This document shows, in pieces, positions 14,942 through 25,211 of a DNA stretch of 55,505 nucleotides (its first letter is position 1; every line of letters starts with the position of its first letter). A program made the translations under genes and the position numbers. Source of the DNA: Lachnospiraceae bacterium (GTDB lineage: Bacteria > Bacillota > Clostridia > Lachnospirales > Lachnospiraceae); assembly GCA_029008875.1 (NCBI GenBank), contig JAQXJP010000019.1:1-55505 (forward strand). Direction: 5' to 3'. The notes beneath the pieces were generated by a model. It did not search any database, was not told where the DNA came from, and worked only from the letters and a program-made list of their open reading frames with translations.

Positions 14942-16422
14942 AATATCTTGTGACAGGAAAAGAAATGAAGCTTCTTGACCAAAATACCACGGACGCTTTC
15001 TCGGTGCCGGCACAGGTGCTGATGGAGCAGGCTGCCATGGTTTTTGTGCAGAAGCTTTTTTCCATTGGCAGAACGTGGAATAAAGTATTGATTCTGTGCG
15101 GAAACGGGAACAACGGTGCGGACGGAGTTGCCGTCGCCCGGCTGCTGAATCAGGGAGGCACAGAGGCTGTCGTCTGCCGAATCGGGGAGGGCAATGAATC
15201 GGAACTCATGAAATTGCAGTCAGCCATCTACCAATCTTACCATTTTCCGGAAGTTTCTTGGGAAAATGTGGATATTGAGGCATATGATTGTATTGTGGAT
15301 GCCATCTTCGGCATCGGTCTGTCCAGACCCATCCGGGGCAATGCAGAACAGGTAATCAGCCGGGCGAATGAAGCGGATGCCTACAGGGTGGCTCTTGATA
15401 TGCCCTCCGGAATCTCCGCCGACAGCGGGGAAGTGTTGGGGAACGCCTTTTTGGCGGATGCCACGGTTACTTTTTCCTTCGGAAAAATCGGACAGTATCT
15501 GTGGCCGGGAAATGAATATTGCGGGAATGTGATGGTGGCACCCATGGGAATCACCCAGGACAGCTGGCTGGAGCGAAAACCCCGTTTCGCCACATTGGAG
15601 CAGGAGGACTTGAGCCTTCTCCCCAGGAGAAGTGCCCATTCCAACAAAGGTACCTACGGCAAGCTGCTGATTGTGGCCGGAAGCGTCGATATGGCGGGAA
15701 ACGCTGCACTGTGCGCAAAGGCTGCCTATCGGATGGGAGTTGGAATTGTTAAGATTTTCACCCCGGTGGAGAATCGCCAGGCTTTATTCTCCCTTGTGCC
15801 AGAGGCTATTCTATCCACCTATGACAAAACTGTGGACGAAAAAAAATTGATTGAGGATCTGAAGTGGGCAGATGCGCTGGTGATCGGACCGGGAATCGGC
15901 ACCGGCGAAAATGGGGCGAAGATGTTGGATGTTGTCCTTGAGAACACCTCCGTTCCCGTGCTTTTGGATGCGGATGCACTCAACATTATGGCGCGAAGTA
16001 CCGAGCGATTTTTGCTGCCTCACACAGACATGGTAATCACACCTCACCTGGGGGAGATGGCTCGTCTTACCGGGGATGCGGTGAGTTATATCCAAAACAA
16101 TCTGACAGAAGTGGCAGAAAATTTTGCCAATCAGTACGATTTAGTGTGTGTGCTCAAAGATTTTCGAACCGTCACCGCCATCCCTTACGGCCTTACCTAT
16201 ATCAATACGAGTGGCAATCACGGGATGGCGACAGCGGGAAGCGGGGATGTGCTCTCCGGCGTGATCGGTAGTCTGTTGGCCCAGGGAATGTGTGCCAAGA
16301 ATGCGGCTCCTCTTGGAGTGTTTGTCCACGGACTTGCCGGTGATATCTGCCTGCAGAGGCAGAGCGCAGCTTCCGTAATGGCCTGTGATCTCGCTGATGC
16401 GATCCGCGAGATTTCAAAATAG
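14938..16422 (+). CDS. nnr: Bifunctional NAD(P)H-hydrate epimerase/dehydratase Nnr
   Basis: Repairs damaged NADHX and NADPHX. The 494 residues comprise an N-terminal YjeF epimerase domain (about 1-210, with LCGNGNNGADGVAVARLL and the DMPSGISADSG motif) and a C-terminal ribokinase-like dehydratase (about 225-494, with NKGTYGKLLIVAGS, VITPHLGEMARL and the GSGDVLSGVIG anion-hole motif). The start is TTG at 14938, ten bases after AGGAGG, overlapping the upstream stop as TTGA. No better ATG exists upstream in frame. Confidence 0.94.
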   Translation: MKYLVTGKEMKLLDQNTTDAFSVPAQVLMEQAAMVFVQKLFSIGRTWNKVLILCGNGNNGADGVAVARLLNQGGTEAVVCRIGEGNESELMKLQSAIYQSYHFPEVSWENVDIEAYDCIVDAIFGIGLSRPIRGNAEQVISRANEADAYRVALDMPSGISADSGEVLGNAFLADATVTFSFGKIGQYLWPGNEYCGNVMVAPMGITQDSWLERKPRFATLEQEDLSLLPRRSAHSNKGTYGKLLIVAGSVDMAGNAALCAKAAYRMGVGIVKIFTPVENRQALFSLVPEAILSTYDKTVDEKKLIEDLKWADALVIGPGIGTGENGAKMLDVVLENTSVPVLLDADALNIMARSTERFLLPHTDMVITPHLGEMARLTGDAVSYIQNNLTEVAENFANQYDLVCVLKDFRTVTAIPYGLTYINTSGNHGMATAGSGDVLSGVIGSLLAQGMCAKNAAPLGVFVHGLAGDICLQRQSAASVMACDLADAIREISK

Positions 16423-16498
16423 TTTTTTTCTCTTTCCATGAATACATTTTTGATGGTCGGCAATACTCTAAATAGAAATAAATATTTGGAGATATGCG

Positions 16499-16846
16499 AT
16501 GGTTGTTCAAAGAGGAGATATCTATTACGCAGATTTGAGACCTGTTGTCGGCTCGGAGCAGGGCGGGATCCGTCCGGTTTTGATCGTTCAAAACGATATT
16601 GGAAACAAACACAGTCCCACCGTGATATGTGCGGCAATCACGTCCCAGATGAACAAGGCGAAATTGCCCACTCATGTGGAACTACAGAGCGATGTGTATG
16701 ATTTGGCCAAGGATTCGGTTGTTCTGCTGGAACAGCTTCGAACCATTGACAAAAAGAGATTGAAGGATAAAGTGTGTCATTTGGATGGTCAGATTCTGGA
16801 AAAAATCGATAAAGCCCTTGAGATTAGTCTTGAATTAATTACATAA
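16499..16846 (+). CDS. mazF: MazF/EndoA-type endoribonuclease toxin
   Basis: Sequence-specific mRNA interferase. Its 115 residues have the PemK/MazF signature [19 protein letters not shown] (about 5-23), then RPVLIVQND and the [10 protein letters not shown] core (about 42-51), very close to Bacillus EndoA. GGAG precedes ATG 16499 by seven bases. Only 76 bases separate it from nnr, too little for a MazE gene, so no antitoxin partner is adjacent. The toxin may be controlled by an antitoxin elsewhere, or the partner may have been lost. Confidence 0.93.
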   Translation: MVVQRGDIYYADLRPVVGSEQGGIRPVLIVQNDIGNKHSPTVICAAITSQMNKAKLPTHVELQSDVYDLAKDSVVLLEQLRTIDKKRLKDKVCHLDGQILEKIDKALEISLELIT

Positions 16847-16848
16847 TC

Positions 16849-16878
16849 TTGACGAAAAAGGGATTGAAATGATAAAAT
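16849..16878 (+). promoter_or_regulatory. Promoter for the CorC-like gene
   Basis: TTGACG (16849-16854), 18 bp, TAAAAT (16873-16878), 35 bases before ATG 16913. Confidence 0.5.
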
Positions 16879-16912
16879 TTTGCTGTTTTAATATAGTGAA
16901 AAGGAGAAAGTA

Positions 16913-17809
16913 ATGGACGACACAGGTAATCCTAAATCGAAAAAGACCCTTTCCAAAAAATGGAAACGTTTTTGGGGAGGCATACATAACGGTGAAGATG
17001 TAACCGAAGAGGAAATCATCTCCATGGTCAACGAGGGACATGAACAGGGAGTTCTGTTGGCTCAAGAGGCTGAGATGATTCACAATATTTTTGAGTTTGG
17101 TGATAAGGAAGCAAAGGATATCATGATTCATCGCAAGAATGTGATTGCGATTGACGGAAATCTCTCTTATACCGATGCGGTCGGTTTTATCGTGGAGAAC
17201 GGCAGAAGCCGTTATCCGGTTTATGACGGTGACATAGACAACATTATCGGTGTATTACATATCAAGGACGCTTTTGCGTTTTCTCAAAGGAACGAATTGT
17301 TTCGTACCTCTATCAAGGATATTCCCAAGTTAATCCGCGATGTTGAGTTTATTCCCGAGACCATGAACATTAATACCCTGTTTACCCGGATGCAGTCCGA
17401 GAAAAATCATCTTGTTATCGTTGTGGATGAGTACGGACAGACCGCCGGGATTGTTGCCATGGAGGATATTCTGGAGGAGATTGTGGGCAATATTGAGGAT
17501 GAGCACGACGAGGAGGAGAAGACCATTTCCATCTCGGCGGACGGCAGCTTCCTTATGGACGGGATGACAAGTTTTGAGGATGTGGTGAAGGAGTTATCCC
17601 TTCCTGTGGATGCGGATTCCTTCGAGACATTAAACGGATTTTTGATTTCTTTGCTTGGCAAGGTTCTTGGGGACGGTGAGACGGCCACAATCAACGCGTA
17701 CGGCTACTGCTTTGCGATTCAGAAGGTGGAGGATAACCGAATCATGGATGTGCTGATTACCAAATCGGCTGAGCAATCTCAGTCCCTTGCACAAGCGGAT
17801 AAAGAATGA
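16913..17809 (+). CDS. CorC/HlyC-like protein with paired CBS domains
   Basis: 298 residues, no transmembrane segment. An N-terminal leader (about 1-55) is followed by two CBS domains (about 60-190, with DIMIHRKNVIAID and RSRYPVYDGDIDNIIGVLHIKD, and VVDEYGQTAGIVAMEDILEEIVG). A C-terminal CorC_HlyC domain (about 205-290, with SFLMDGMTSFEDVVKEL) completes it. CBS pairs bind adenosyl ligands. Relatives are linked to divalent-cation efflux or, by older naming, to haemolysin. It lacks the DUF21 membrane domain found in larger members. AAGGAGAAAG precedes the ATG. Confidence 0.9.
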   Translation: MDDTGNPKSKKTLSKKWKRFWGGIHNGEDVTEEEIISMVNEGHEQGVLLAQEAEMIHNIFEFGDKEAKDIMIHRKNVIAIDGNLSYTDAVGFIVENGRSRYPVYDGDIDNIIGVLHIKDAFAFSQRNELFRTSIKDIPKLIRDVEFIPETMNINTLFTRMQSEKNHLVIVVDEYGQTAGIVAMEDILEEIVGNIEDEHDEEEKTISISADGSFLMDGMTSFEDVVKELSLPVDADSFETLNGFLISLLGKVLGDGETATINAYGYCFAIQKVEDNRIMDVLITKSAEQSQSLAQADKE

Positions 17810-17850
17810 TAGAATAAAAATTAGAAACTATTAGAAAAGAGGTTAAGATT

Positions 17851-18579
17851 ATGTCAGGACATTCGAAATTTGCGAATATCAAGCATAAGAAAGAAAAAAA
17901 CGATGCGGCAAAGGGTAAGATTTTTACCATGATCGGCAGGGAAATTGCCGTTGCCGTTAAGGAAGGCGGACCGGATCCATCCAATAATTTCAGACTTGCG
18001 CAGGTCATTGCGAAGGCTAAGGCCAACAATGTGCCCAATGATACCATTGAGCGCGGAATTAAAAAGGCTGCCGGAGAGGGCGGCGGCGTCAATTACGAAA
18101 CCGCTACCTACGAGGGATACGGACCATCCGGAACCGCGATTATCGTAAAATGTCTGACCGACAACAAGAATCGTACTGCGGCCAACGTCCGCAATTGCTT
18201 TACCAAGGGACACGGAAGTATCGGAACCCAGGGATGCGTCTCTTACATGTTCGATGAGAAGGGGCAGATTATTATTGACAAGGAAGAGTGTGAGATGGAT
18301 GCGGATGATCTCATGATGTTGGTTCTCGATGCCGGGGCAGAGGATTTTGCCGAGGAGGAGGACAGCTTTGAGATTATTACAGATCCCGCTGATTTTGAGG
18401 CGGTGGAGAAGGCTGTTGCGGAGGCCAATATCGCCACTGTATCCGCAGAGGTTACCATGATTCCGCAGAATTATGTCTCACTGACGGATGAGACCGACAT
18501 TGTTAATATTCAAAGAATCCTTGATCTTTTGGAAGAGGATGATGATGTTCAGGAAGTATATCATAACTGGGATGAGTAA
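17851..18579 (+). CDS. YebC/PmpR family regulator (TACO1-like)
   Basis: 242 residues covering the whole family, starting MSGHSKFANIKHKKEKNDAA and containing IGREIAVAVKEGG (about 29-41), ARKANNVPNDTIERGI-type sequence (here KAKANNVPNDTIERGIKKA) and ATYEGYGPSG (about 88-97). Family members include transcriptional regulators and proteins that help ribosomes through difficult stretches. Which role applies cannot be read here. It sits between the CorC-like gene and glgA with short gaps. Confidence 0.94.
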   Translation: MSGHSKFANIKHKKEKNDAAKGKIFTMIGREIAVAVKEGGPDPSNNFRLAQVIAKAKANNVPNDTIERGIKKAAGEGGGVNYETATYEGYGPSGTAIIVKCLTDNKNRTAANVRNCFTKGHGSIGTQGCVSYMFDEKGQIIIDKEECEMDADDLMMLVLDAGAEDFAEEEDSFEIITDPADFEAVEKAVAEANIATVSAEVTMIPQNYVSLTDETDIVNIQRILDLLEEDDDVQEVYHNWDE

Positions 18580-18603
18580 AATTCACCAATAGGAGGGGGA
18601 ACT

Positions 18604-20061
18604 ATGAAGAAAATCCTTTTTGCAGCATCTGAATGTGTACCATTTATCAAGACCGGCGGCCTTGCCGACGTATGTGGTGCACTGCCGAAGGAATTTGACA
18701 AGGAATACTGGGATGTCCGTGTGGTAATTCCCGATTACAATTGTATTCCGGAGCATTTCCGCAATCAGTTTGAGTATGTATCTCATTTTTGGATGGATGC
18801 CGGACCGTACATTCGCGGAAAATATGTGGGTATTCTGCAGTACAAGCTGGATGGAATTACCTACTATTTCATTGACAATCAGGATTACTTCAGAGGATTT
18901 TCTCCCTATGGTGATATTCGCTTCGATATCGAGAAATTTGTATTCTTCGATAAGGCGGTCTTGTCCATGCTCAAACATATCGATTTTAGACCGGACATTA
19001 TCCACTGCCATGACTGGCAGGCCGGCCTTATTCCCGTGTATCTGAAGAACGAGTTTGCCGCAGATTCCTTCTACTGGGGAATCAAGTCCATTATGACCAT
19101 CCACAATCTGAAGTTCCAGGGAATTTGGGATATCAAGACCATGCAGGGGCTCACCGGATTCTCGAGGAATCTGTTTACCCCGGATAAGTTGGAATTCCAG
19201 AAGGATGCCAATATGCTGAAGGGCGGACTGGTATATGCGGATTATATCACCACCGTCAGCGATACATATGCTCAGGAGATTCAGACGGATTATTACGGGG
19301 AAGGCTTAAATGGATTGCTCTCAGCCCGGCATTTTGATATGCAGGGAATTGTGAACGGAATTGATTATCAGGTTTACAATCCGGCCACCGACCCGAAGAT
19401 CTACGAGAATTATGATGCGGAAACCTTCCGTAAGAAAAAAGCGGTAAATAAGGAACGCCTGCAGGCGGATTTGGGCCTTGCCGTGGACAAAAGAAAATAT
19501 ATGATCGGATTAATTTCCCGATTGACGGATCAGAAAGGGCTCGACCTAATCAGTCACGTGATGGATCGTCTGGTTGACGATTTCACGCAGATTGTGGTTA
19601 TCGGAACCGGCGAGGGGCGCTACGAGAATATGTTCCGCCATTACGCGTGGAAGTATCCGGACCGTGTCTCTGCGAATATCTGCTATTCCGATGATTTGGC
19701 TCATAAGTTGTATGCCGCTGCGGATGCATTTTTGATGCCTTCCAGATTTGAGCCCTGCGGATTGACACAGCTCATTTCCTTCCGCTACGGAACCGTTCCC
19801 ATTGTCCGGGAGACCGGTGGATTGAAGGATACCGTAATTCCGTTCAACGAGTACGAAAATTCCGGTGACGGATTCTCCTTCACAAATTACAACGCAGATG
19901 AGATGCTCCATGTAATCAATTACTCCAAGCATATCTTCTTTGATCGTAAGCGCCAGTGGAACCAGATGATAGACCGTGGAATTACCAAGGACTTTTCTTG
20001 GAATTCTTCCAAGTTCCGCTACGAGGGACTTTACAATTATCTCCTTGGCGAATACAACTAG
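18604..20061 (+). CDS. glgA: Glycogen synthase (ADP-glucose type)
   Basis: Extends alpha-1,4-glucan from ADP-glucose. It has 485 residues of the GT5 family. The substrate-binding KTGGLADVCGALPK (about 16-29) is near the N-terminus, and HDWQAGLIPVYL (about 137-148), KGGLVYADYITTVS (about 207-220) and the C-terminal MPSRFEPCGLTQLISFRYG motif (about 379-397) follow. AGGAGGGG precedes the ATG and a terminator follows. No other glycogen genes are adjacent, so this is an isolated copy. Confidence 0.96.
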   Translation: MKKILFAASECVPFIKTGGLADVCGALPKEFDKEYWDVRVVIPDYNCIPEHFRNQFEYVSHFWMDAGPYIRGKYVGILQYKLDGITYYFIDNQDYFRGFSPYGDIRFDIEKFVFFDKAVLSMLKHIDFRPDIIHCHDWQAGLIPVYLKNEFAADSFYWGIKSIMTIHNLKFQGIWDIKTMQGLTGFSRNLFTPDKLEFQKDANMLKGGLVYADYITTVSDTYAQEIQTDYYGEGLNGLLSARHFDMQGIVNGIDYQVYNPATDPKIYENYDAETFRKKKAVNKERLQADLGLAVDKRKYMIGLISRLTDQKGLDLISHVMDRLVDDFTQIVVIGTGEGRYENMFRHYAWKYPDRVSANICYSDDLAHKLYAAADAFLMPSRFEPCGLTQLISFRYGTVPIVRETGGLKDTVIPFNEYENSGDGFSFTNYNADEMLHVINYSKHIFFDRKRQWNQMIDRGITKDFSWNSSKFRYEGLYNYLLGEYN

Positions 20062-20077
20062 ACAAAATGTTCATAAT

Positions 20078-20112
20078 AAATACGGATACCATTTTGGTAT
20101 CCGTATTTTTTG
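20078..20112 (+). terminator. Intrinsic terminator after glgA
   Basis: A 13-bp stem AAATACGGATACC/GGTATCCGTATTT with a five-base loop (20078-20108), then more T. Confidence 0.92.
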
Positions 20113-20134
20113 TGCATAAATCGTTGGAGGCATT

Positions 20135-20896
20135 ATGGGAAAACAAAAAGGAAAAAAGCAGGAGAGAAAAAAGCAGGATGGAGCAAATCAGGAGAGCAGA
20201 AAAGAGTTGCTGGAGAAAGAGCAGGAACAAATTGACAATTTGATCAAGGAATACGGGCAGGTGATTTTGGATGATAACGAGAAGGAGGCGCGCATCTTCC
20301 TCCTGAGCATCATCGGCGAGATAGAGGGACATGATTGTCTACCGGCCAGTACAAAATCCACAAAATATGAGCATGTACTGCCAAAATTGGCGGCGATTGA
20401 GGATGATAAAAATGTGGATGGAGTACTGTTGCTTCTGAATACGGTAGGGGGCGATGTGGAGAGCGGTTTGGCCATAGCGGAGATGGTGGCTTCCTTAAGC
20501 AAGCCAACTCTGTCTCTGGTGCTGGGCGGCAGCCATTCCATCGGAGTTCCCCTGGCTGTAGCCACCGATTTTTCCATGATTGTCCCAACCGGGACCATGG
20601 TAATCCATCCGGTCCGCATGAACGGGACTGTCATTGGAGCCCAGCAGACCTACGACTATTTTCAGCAGATGCAGGATCGAATTATCGGATTCATTTCCGG
20701 GCACAGTCGCATCAAAAAGGCCAGAATTGAGGAATTGATGATGAATACCGGAATGCTGACCAAGGATCTGGGTTCCATATTGGTGGGAGAGGACGCCGTG
20801 CGGGAAGGATTAATTGACAGCATTGGCGGAATCAGTCAGGCATTTGACAAATTATATGAAATGATTGCGGAATCAAAGAAAAAGTCAAACAACTAA
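20135..20896 (+). CDS. TepA-like ClpP-class serine protease
   Basis: 253 residues: a charged Lys/Gln/Glu N-terminus (about 1-45), then a ClpP/crotonase-fold protease domain. The nucleophile region reads GGSHSIGVPLAVATD (about 130-144), followed by the histidine in VIHPVRM (about 154-160), as in Bacillus TepA. TepA also stands directly upstream of spoIIIE in Bacillus, and the same order occurs here. The charged N-terminus has no signal peptide, so the protein is probably cytoplasmic. The proposed role in the literature is helping protein translocation or spore-protein turnover. Confidence 0.87.
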   Translation: MGKQKGKKQERKKQDGANQESRKELLEKEQEQIDNLIKEYGQVILDDNEKEARIFLLSIIGEIEGHDCLPASTKSTKYEHVLPKLAAIEDDKNVDGVLLLLNTVGGDVESGLAIAEMVASLSKPTLSLVLGGSHSIGVPLAVATDFSMIVPTGTMVIHPVRMNGTVIGAQQTYDYFQQMQDRIIGFISGHSRIKKARIEELMMNTGMLTKDLGSILVGEDAVREGLIDSIGGISQAFDKLYEMIAESKKKSNN

Positions 20897-20899
20897 ATA

Positions 20900-20928
20900 T
20901 TGTATTGCCTTGCCAAATCTGATACAAT
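20900..20928 (+). promoter_or_regulatory. Promoter for ftsK/spoIIIE
   Basis: TTGTAT (20900-20905), 17 bp, TACAAT (20923-20928), about 50 bases before ATG 20977. Confidence 0.6.
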
Positions 20929-20976
20929 ATACATTGTATGTAATTATGTACATATAATGTTCTATCGGAGTGGGTT

Positions 20977-23505
20977 ATGGCTACAAGGAAGAGAAACTCT
21001 ACAACAAGAAAAACAAAAAAGCAGAGAATGCAGGAAATGGAAAAGGCGGAGAACTTTCGCAGGGAAGTGACGCTCTGGATTATTGTTGCAATTTCGCTTT
21101 TATTATTTATCAGCAACTTCGGAGTGGGTGGAAAAATCGGAAATGCGGTAAGCGGGGTGTTTTTTGGAATTTTTGGACTGGTCGCTTACATTTTTCCGGT
21201 GATTCTCCTCGTTGGAAGCTTTTTTGTGGTGTCCAACAAGGATAATCGGTTTGCAATTTTTAAGACAATCGCGGCGATTTTGATGTTGATTGCCCTGTGC
21301 ATGCTTATGAGCCTGATTGCCTTTTCGGATACCCTGCCTTCCCCTGTGGAGGCATTTCAATACAGCAGGGAGCATAAGACGGCAGGCGGTTTTCTGGGAG
21401 GCGGATTTGCATATATGCTGGTGAATGCTTTCGGGAAAATCGGAGCATATATTATCGATGTTGTCCTTATGATTATCTGTCTCGTGATTATCACCGAGAA
21501 ATCCGCCATCAGCGGGATGAAAAAAGGCGGGGAGAAAGTGGTGACTTCCGCCAAGAAGAACAATGAGCGCTACCAGGAATACCGGGAATACAAAGCCCAG
21601 GAGCGGGAGCAGAAACGTATGGACAAGAAAGTGTCCGGCGTTGCCCCGGATTTATCAGTCAAAAAGGCTGCGGCCGGGAAGAAAGCCTCGGACGGCATGG
21701 CGGAGATTACTTCCGGTGTGATCGAGGGACAGCCGGAGATCAGCGACGAAAAGCATGTGGCGCTTTCCTCCGGCAGCGATGACATGAAACCCATCGGTGC
21801 AGGGACAGTGGAGCCTGTTATCTCAGGAAATTTTGCGAAGGATAGCGAAGTGCTCCCGGAGATTGTGTCACCGGAGAGCCTGTTTAATGAACAGGAACTT
21901 GCCTCCACCACGGCGAGCGGGGAACCGCAGGCGGCAAGGAGCACCAAGACTTCCCCGGAGGAGATACACCGTCAGGTCAGCGAGGTGGCCTCCGAGATCG
22001 AGGCGGCAAAACCCATCAAGAAGTATGTGTTCCCGCCGATTTCCCTCCTGAAGAGAGGGGATGGCAAGAAGGCCGGAAATACGGAGAGACAGTTGCGGGA
22101 GACTGCCAACAAACTGCAACAGACATTGAAGACCTTTGGCGTCAATGTTACGGTGACCAACATCAGCTGCGGTCCGGCCGTCACCCGATATGAGATTCAA
22201 CCGGAGATGGGCGTGAAGGTTTCCAAGATTGTAGGGCTTGCAGATGACATCAAATTAAATCTTGCAGCCGCCGATATCCGTATCGAGGCACCGATTCCGG
22301 GGAAGGCCGCAGTGGGCATTGAGGTCCCCAACGCGGAGAATATCACGGTTTCCTTCCGGGAATTGATTGAATCGGAGGAATTTAAGCAGAGCAAATCCAA
22401 CATTACCTTCGCTGTGGGTAAGGACATTGCGGGTAAGGTCAAGGTGGCGGACATCGCCAAGATGCCGCACCTGTTGATTGCAGGTGCCACCGGTTCCGGT
22501 AAATCCGTCTGTATCAACACCATCATCATGAGCATTTTGTACAAGGCTAATCCCAATGATGTCAAGTTGATTATGATCGATCCGAAGGTGGTGGAGCTCA
22601 GTGTATACAACGGGATTCCACACTTGATGATTCCGGTCGTGACCGACCCCAAAAAAGCTGCGGGCGCATTGAATTGGGCGGTGGCCGAGATGACGGAACG
22701 CTACGATAAGTTTGCCCAGACCGGTGTCAGAGACCTGGCGGGATACAATGCAAAAATAGAGAGTATCCAGGTCCCGGAGGGGCAGGAGAGACCGGAAAAG
22801 CTTCCGCAGATTGTGATTATTGTGGACGAGTTGGCGGACCTTATGATGGTTGCCTCCGGGGATGTGGAGGAATCCATCTGCCGTCTGGCACAGCTTGCGA
22901 GAGCCTGCGGCATCCATTTGATTATTGCAACCCAGAGGCCTTCGGTGAATGTCATTACGGGATTGATCAAGGCGAATATGCCCAGCCGAATCGCGTTTGC
23001 GGTATCTTCCGGTGTGGACTCCAGAACCATTCTGGATATGATCGGCGCGGAAAAACTGTTGGGAAAGGGCGATATGCTGTTTTATCCCCAGGGAATCCCC
23101 AAACCCCTTCGTGTGCAGGGCGCGTTTGTATCGGATAAGGAAGTTGCCGATGTGGTAAGCTTTTTGGCGAAGGAAAACGGCCAGGCAAACTACAGCGAGG
23201 AAATTCAAAAGAAAGTGGACAGCATGGAGAACTCATCGAATTCCACCGTATCGATTGCGGATGCGGACAGCGGTTCCGATGGGAGGGACTCCTTCTTTGT
23301 GGAGGCTGCCAAGATTATCATTGACAAGGACAAGGCGTCCATCGGAATGCTACAAAGGTACTTAAAGGTAGGATTTAACCGGGCTGCGAGAATTATGGAC
23401 CAGTTGGAGGAAGCCGGTGTTGTGGGACCGGAAGAGGGAACAAAGCCAAGGAAGGTTCTAATGAGCCCGGATGAGTTACAGCAGTTTATAGAAGAGAGCA
23501 TGTGA
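20977..23505 (+). CDS. ftsK: FtsK/SpoIIIE DNA translocase
   Basis: Pumps chromosomal DNA through the division or sporulation septum. It has 842 residues. Four transmembrane helices (about 28-190) are followed by a variable linker (about 200-340). The RecA-type motor follows, with Walker [13 protein letters not shown] (about 505-516), Walker [13 protein letters not shown] (about 610-621) and [20 protein letters not shown] (about 649-668). A C-terminal gamma winged helix (about 770-835, [24 protein letters not shown]) recognises KOPS/SRS sites. Ribosome site CGGAG. tepA lies upstream and the folate genes follow. Whether the main role is in division or sporulation cannot be decided, since only one copy is seen. 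Confidence 0.95.
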   Translation: MATRKRNSTTRKTKKQRMQEMEKAENFRREVTLWIIVAISLLLFISNFGVGGKIGNAVSGVFFGIFGLVAYIFPVILLVGSFFVVSNKDNRFAIFKTIAAILMLIALCMLMSLIAFSDTLPSPVEAFQYSREHKTAGGFLGGGFAYMLVNAFGKIGAYIIDVVLMIICLVIITEKSAISGMKKGGEKVVTSAKKNNERYQEYREYKAQEREQKRMDKKVSGVAPDLSVKKAAAGKKASDGMAEITSGVIEGQPEISDEKHVALSSGSDDMKPIGAGTVEPVISGNFAKDSEVLPEIVSPESLFNEQELASTTASGEPQAARSTKTSPEEIHRQVSEVASEIEAAKPIKKYVFPPISLLKRGDGKKAGNTERQLRETANKLQQTLKTFGVNVTVTNISCGPAVTRYEIQPEMGVKVSKIVGLADDIKLNLAAADIRIEAPIPGKAAVGIEVPNAENITVSFRELIESEEFKQSKSNITFAVGKDIAGKVKVADIAKMPHLLIAGATGSGKSVCINTIIMSILYKANPNDVKLIMIDPKVVELSVYNGIPHLMIPVVTDPKKAAGALNWAVAEMTERYDKFAQTGVRDLAGYNAKIESIQVPEGQERPEKLPQIVIIVDELADLMMVASGDVEESICRLAQLARACGIHLIIATQRPSVNVITGLIKANMPSRIAFAVSSGVDSRTILDMIGAEKLLGKGDMLFYPQGIPKPLRVQGAFVSDKEVADVVSFLAKENGQANYSEEIQKKVDSMENSSNSTVSIADADSGSDGRDSFFVEAAKIIIDKDKASIGMLQRYLKVGFNRAARIMDQLEEAGVVGPEEGTKPRKVLMSPDELQQFIEESM

Positions 23506-23527
23506 GTGCGTGATAGGAGGAAAAAGG

Positions 23528-25198
23528 ATGAAGAGCGATATTGAAATTGCCCAGGAGGCGGTAATGCTTCCAATCAAGGATGTTGCGGCATCCATCGGAA
23601 TTGCGGAGGATGATCTGGAATTATACGGAAAGTATAAGGCAAAATTGTCGGATGAACTGATGGAGCGCGTTGAGAGCAATCCAAACGGGAAATTGATTCT
23701 GGTCACAGCTATCAATCCCACCCCTGCAGGGGAAGGAAAGACTACCACAAGCGTGGGGCTGGGGCAGGCATTTGGAAAACTTGGCAAAAAGGCGATTATC
23801 GCACTTCGTGAGCCTTCGCTGGGACCCTGCTTTGGAATTAAGGGAGGCGCTGCCGGCGGCGGATATGCCCAGGTGGTTCCCATGGAGGATTTGAATCTCC
23901 ACTTTACCGGAGATTTCCACGCGATAACATCCGCCAACAATTTGCTGGCAGCCCTTTTGGACAATCATATTCAGCAGGGGAACGAGCTGGGAATCGATCC
24001 GAGACAGATCGTCTGGAAGCGCTGTCTCGATATGAATGACCGTGTGCTTCGCAATGTGGTTGTGGGATTGGGCAGCAAGATGGACGGAATGGTGAGAGAG
24101 GATCACTTCGTAATCACCGTTGCATCTGAAATTATGGCAATTCTCTGTCTGGCGGACGATATGGATGATTTGAAGCGCAGACTGGGACGCATTATCGTAG
24201 CGTACACCTTTGACGGAAAGCCGGTTACCGCAGCGGATTTGCAGGCGGTGGGATCAATGGCGGCCCTTTTAAAGGACGCATTGAAGCCGAACCTGATTCA
24301 GACCCTGGAACATACCCCTGCAATTGTGCACGGTGGTCCTTTTGCGAATATCGCCCACGGCTGCAACAGTGTTCGCGCCACAAAGACGGCATTGAAGCTG
24401 GCGGATTACGTCATTACCGAGGCCGGCTTCGGCGCTGATCTGGGTGCGGAGAAGTTCTTTGATATCAAGTGTCGCATGGCCAATCTCTCCCCGGATGCGG
24501 TTGTTCTGGTGGCAACCATCCGCGCGTTAAAATACAATGGCGGGGTGGCGAAAGAAGATTTGGCTACGGAGAACCTGGAGGCGTTGAAAAAGGGAATTGT
24601 CAACCTGGAAAAACACATCGAAAACCTTCAGAAATACAAGGTTCCGGTGGTGGTTACCCTGAACTCCTTTGTGACCGACTCCAAGGCGGAGACGGATTTC
24701 GTGGAGCAGTTCTGCAGAGAGCGGGGTTGCGAGTTTGCCCTGTCCGAAGTGTGGGAGAAGGGTGGCGAAGGCGGAGTCGCTTTGGCCAATAAGGTATTGG
24801 AGACATTGGAGAACAAAGAAAGCCACTTTGCGCCGCTCTACAGCGATGAGTTGTCCTTGAAGGAGAAAATCGAGACGGTTGCCCGGGAAATCTACGGCGC
24901 CGGCGAGGTGACTTATTCCGCAGCGGCGGAGAAGGAATTGAAGCGCATTACAGACCTTGGCATGGGACATTTTCCTGTCTGTATGGCAAAGACGCAGTAT
25001 TCTCTGTCAGACGATCCCAAGAAACTGGGCCGTCCGGAAGGCTTCACTCTGAATGTGCGCGAGGTGTATGTATCCGCAGGCGCGGGATTTATTGTTGCAA
25101 TCAACGGTTCCATCATGACAATGCCGGGACTTCCGAAGAAGCCTGCAGCTTATGGAATCGATGTAAATGAAAATGGTGCTATCACAGGCCTGTTTTAA
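23528..25198 (+). CDS. fhs: Formate--tetrahydrofolate ligase
   Basis: ATP-dependent synthesis of 10-formyl-THF from formate and THF. The 556 residues contain the P-loop [20 protein letters not shown] (about 65-84), [22 protein letters not shown] (about 96-117), [20 protein letters not shown] sequence ([19 protein letters not shown], about 263-281) and [12 protein letters not shown] near the C-terminus. ATG 23528 follows AGGAGG, which excludes the in-frame GTG at 23510. With folD 13 bases downstream it forms a one-carbon operon used for purines and, in acetogens, for the Wood-Ljungdahl methyl branch. No other acetogenesis genes are in view. Confidence 0.97.
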   Translation: MKSDIEIAQEAVMLPIKDVAASIGIAEDDLELYGKYKAKLSDELMERVESNPNGKLILVTAINPTPAGEGKTTTSVGLGQAFGKLGKKAIIALREPSLGPCFGIKGGAAGGGYAQVVPMEDLNLHFTGDFHAITSANNLLAALLDNHIQQGNELGIDPRQIVWKRCLDMNDRVLRNVVVGLGSKMDGMVREDHFVITVASEIMAILCLADDMDDLKRRLGRIIVAYTFDGKPVTAADLQAVGSMAALLKDALKPNLIQTLEHTPAIVHGGPFANIAHGCNSVRATKTALKLADYVITEAGFGADLGAEKFFDIKCRMANLSPDAVVLVATIRALKYNGGVAKEDLATENLEALKKGIVNLEKHIENLQKYKVPVVVTLNSFVTDSKAETDFVEQFCRERGCEFALSEVWEKGGEGGVALANKVLETLENKESHFAPLYSDELSLKEKIETVAREIYGAGEVTYSAAAEKELKRITDLGMGHFPVCMAKTQYSLSDDPKKLGRPEGFTLNVREVYVSAGAGFIVAINGSIMTMPGLPKKPAAYGIDVNENGAITGLF

Positions 25199-25211
25199 GG
25201 AGAGAACTAGA

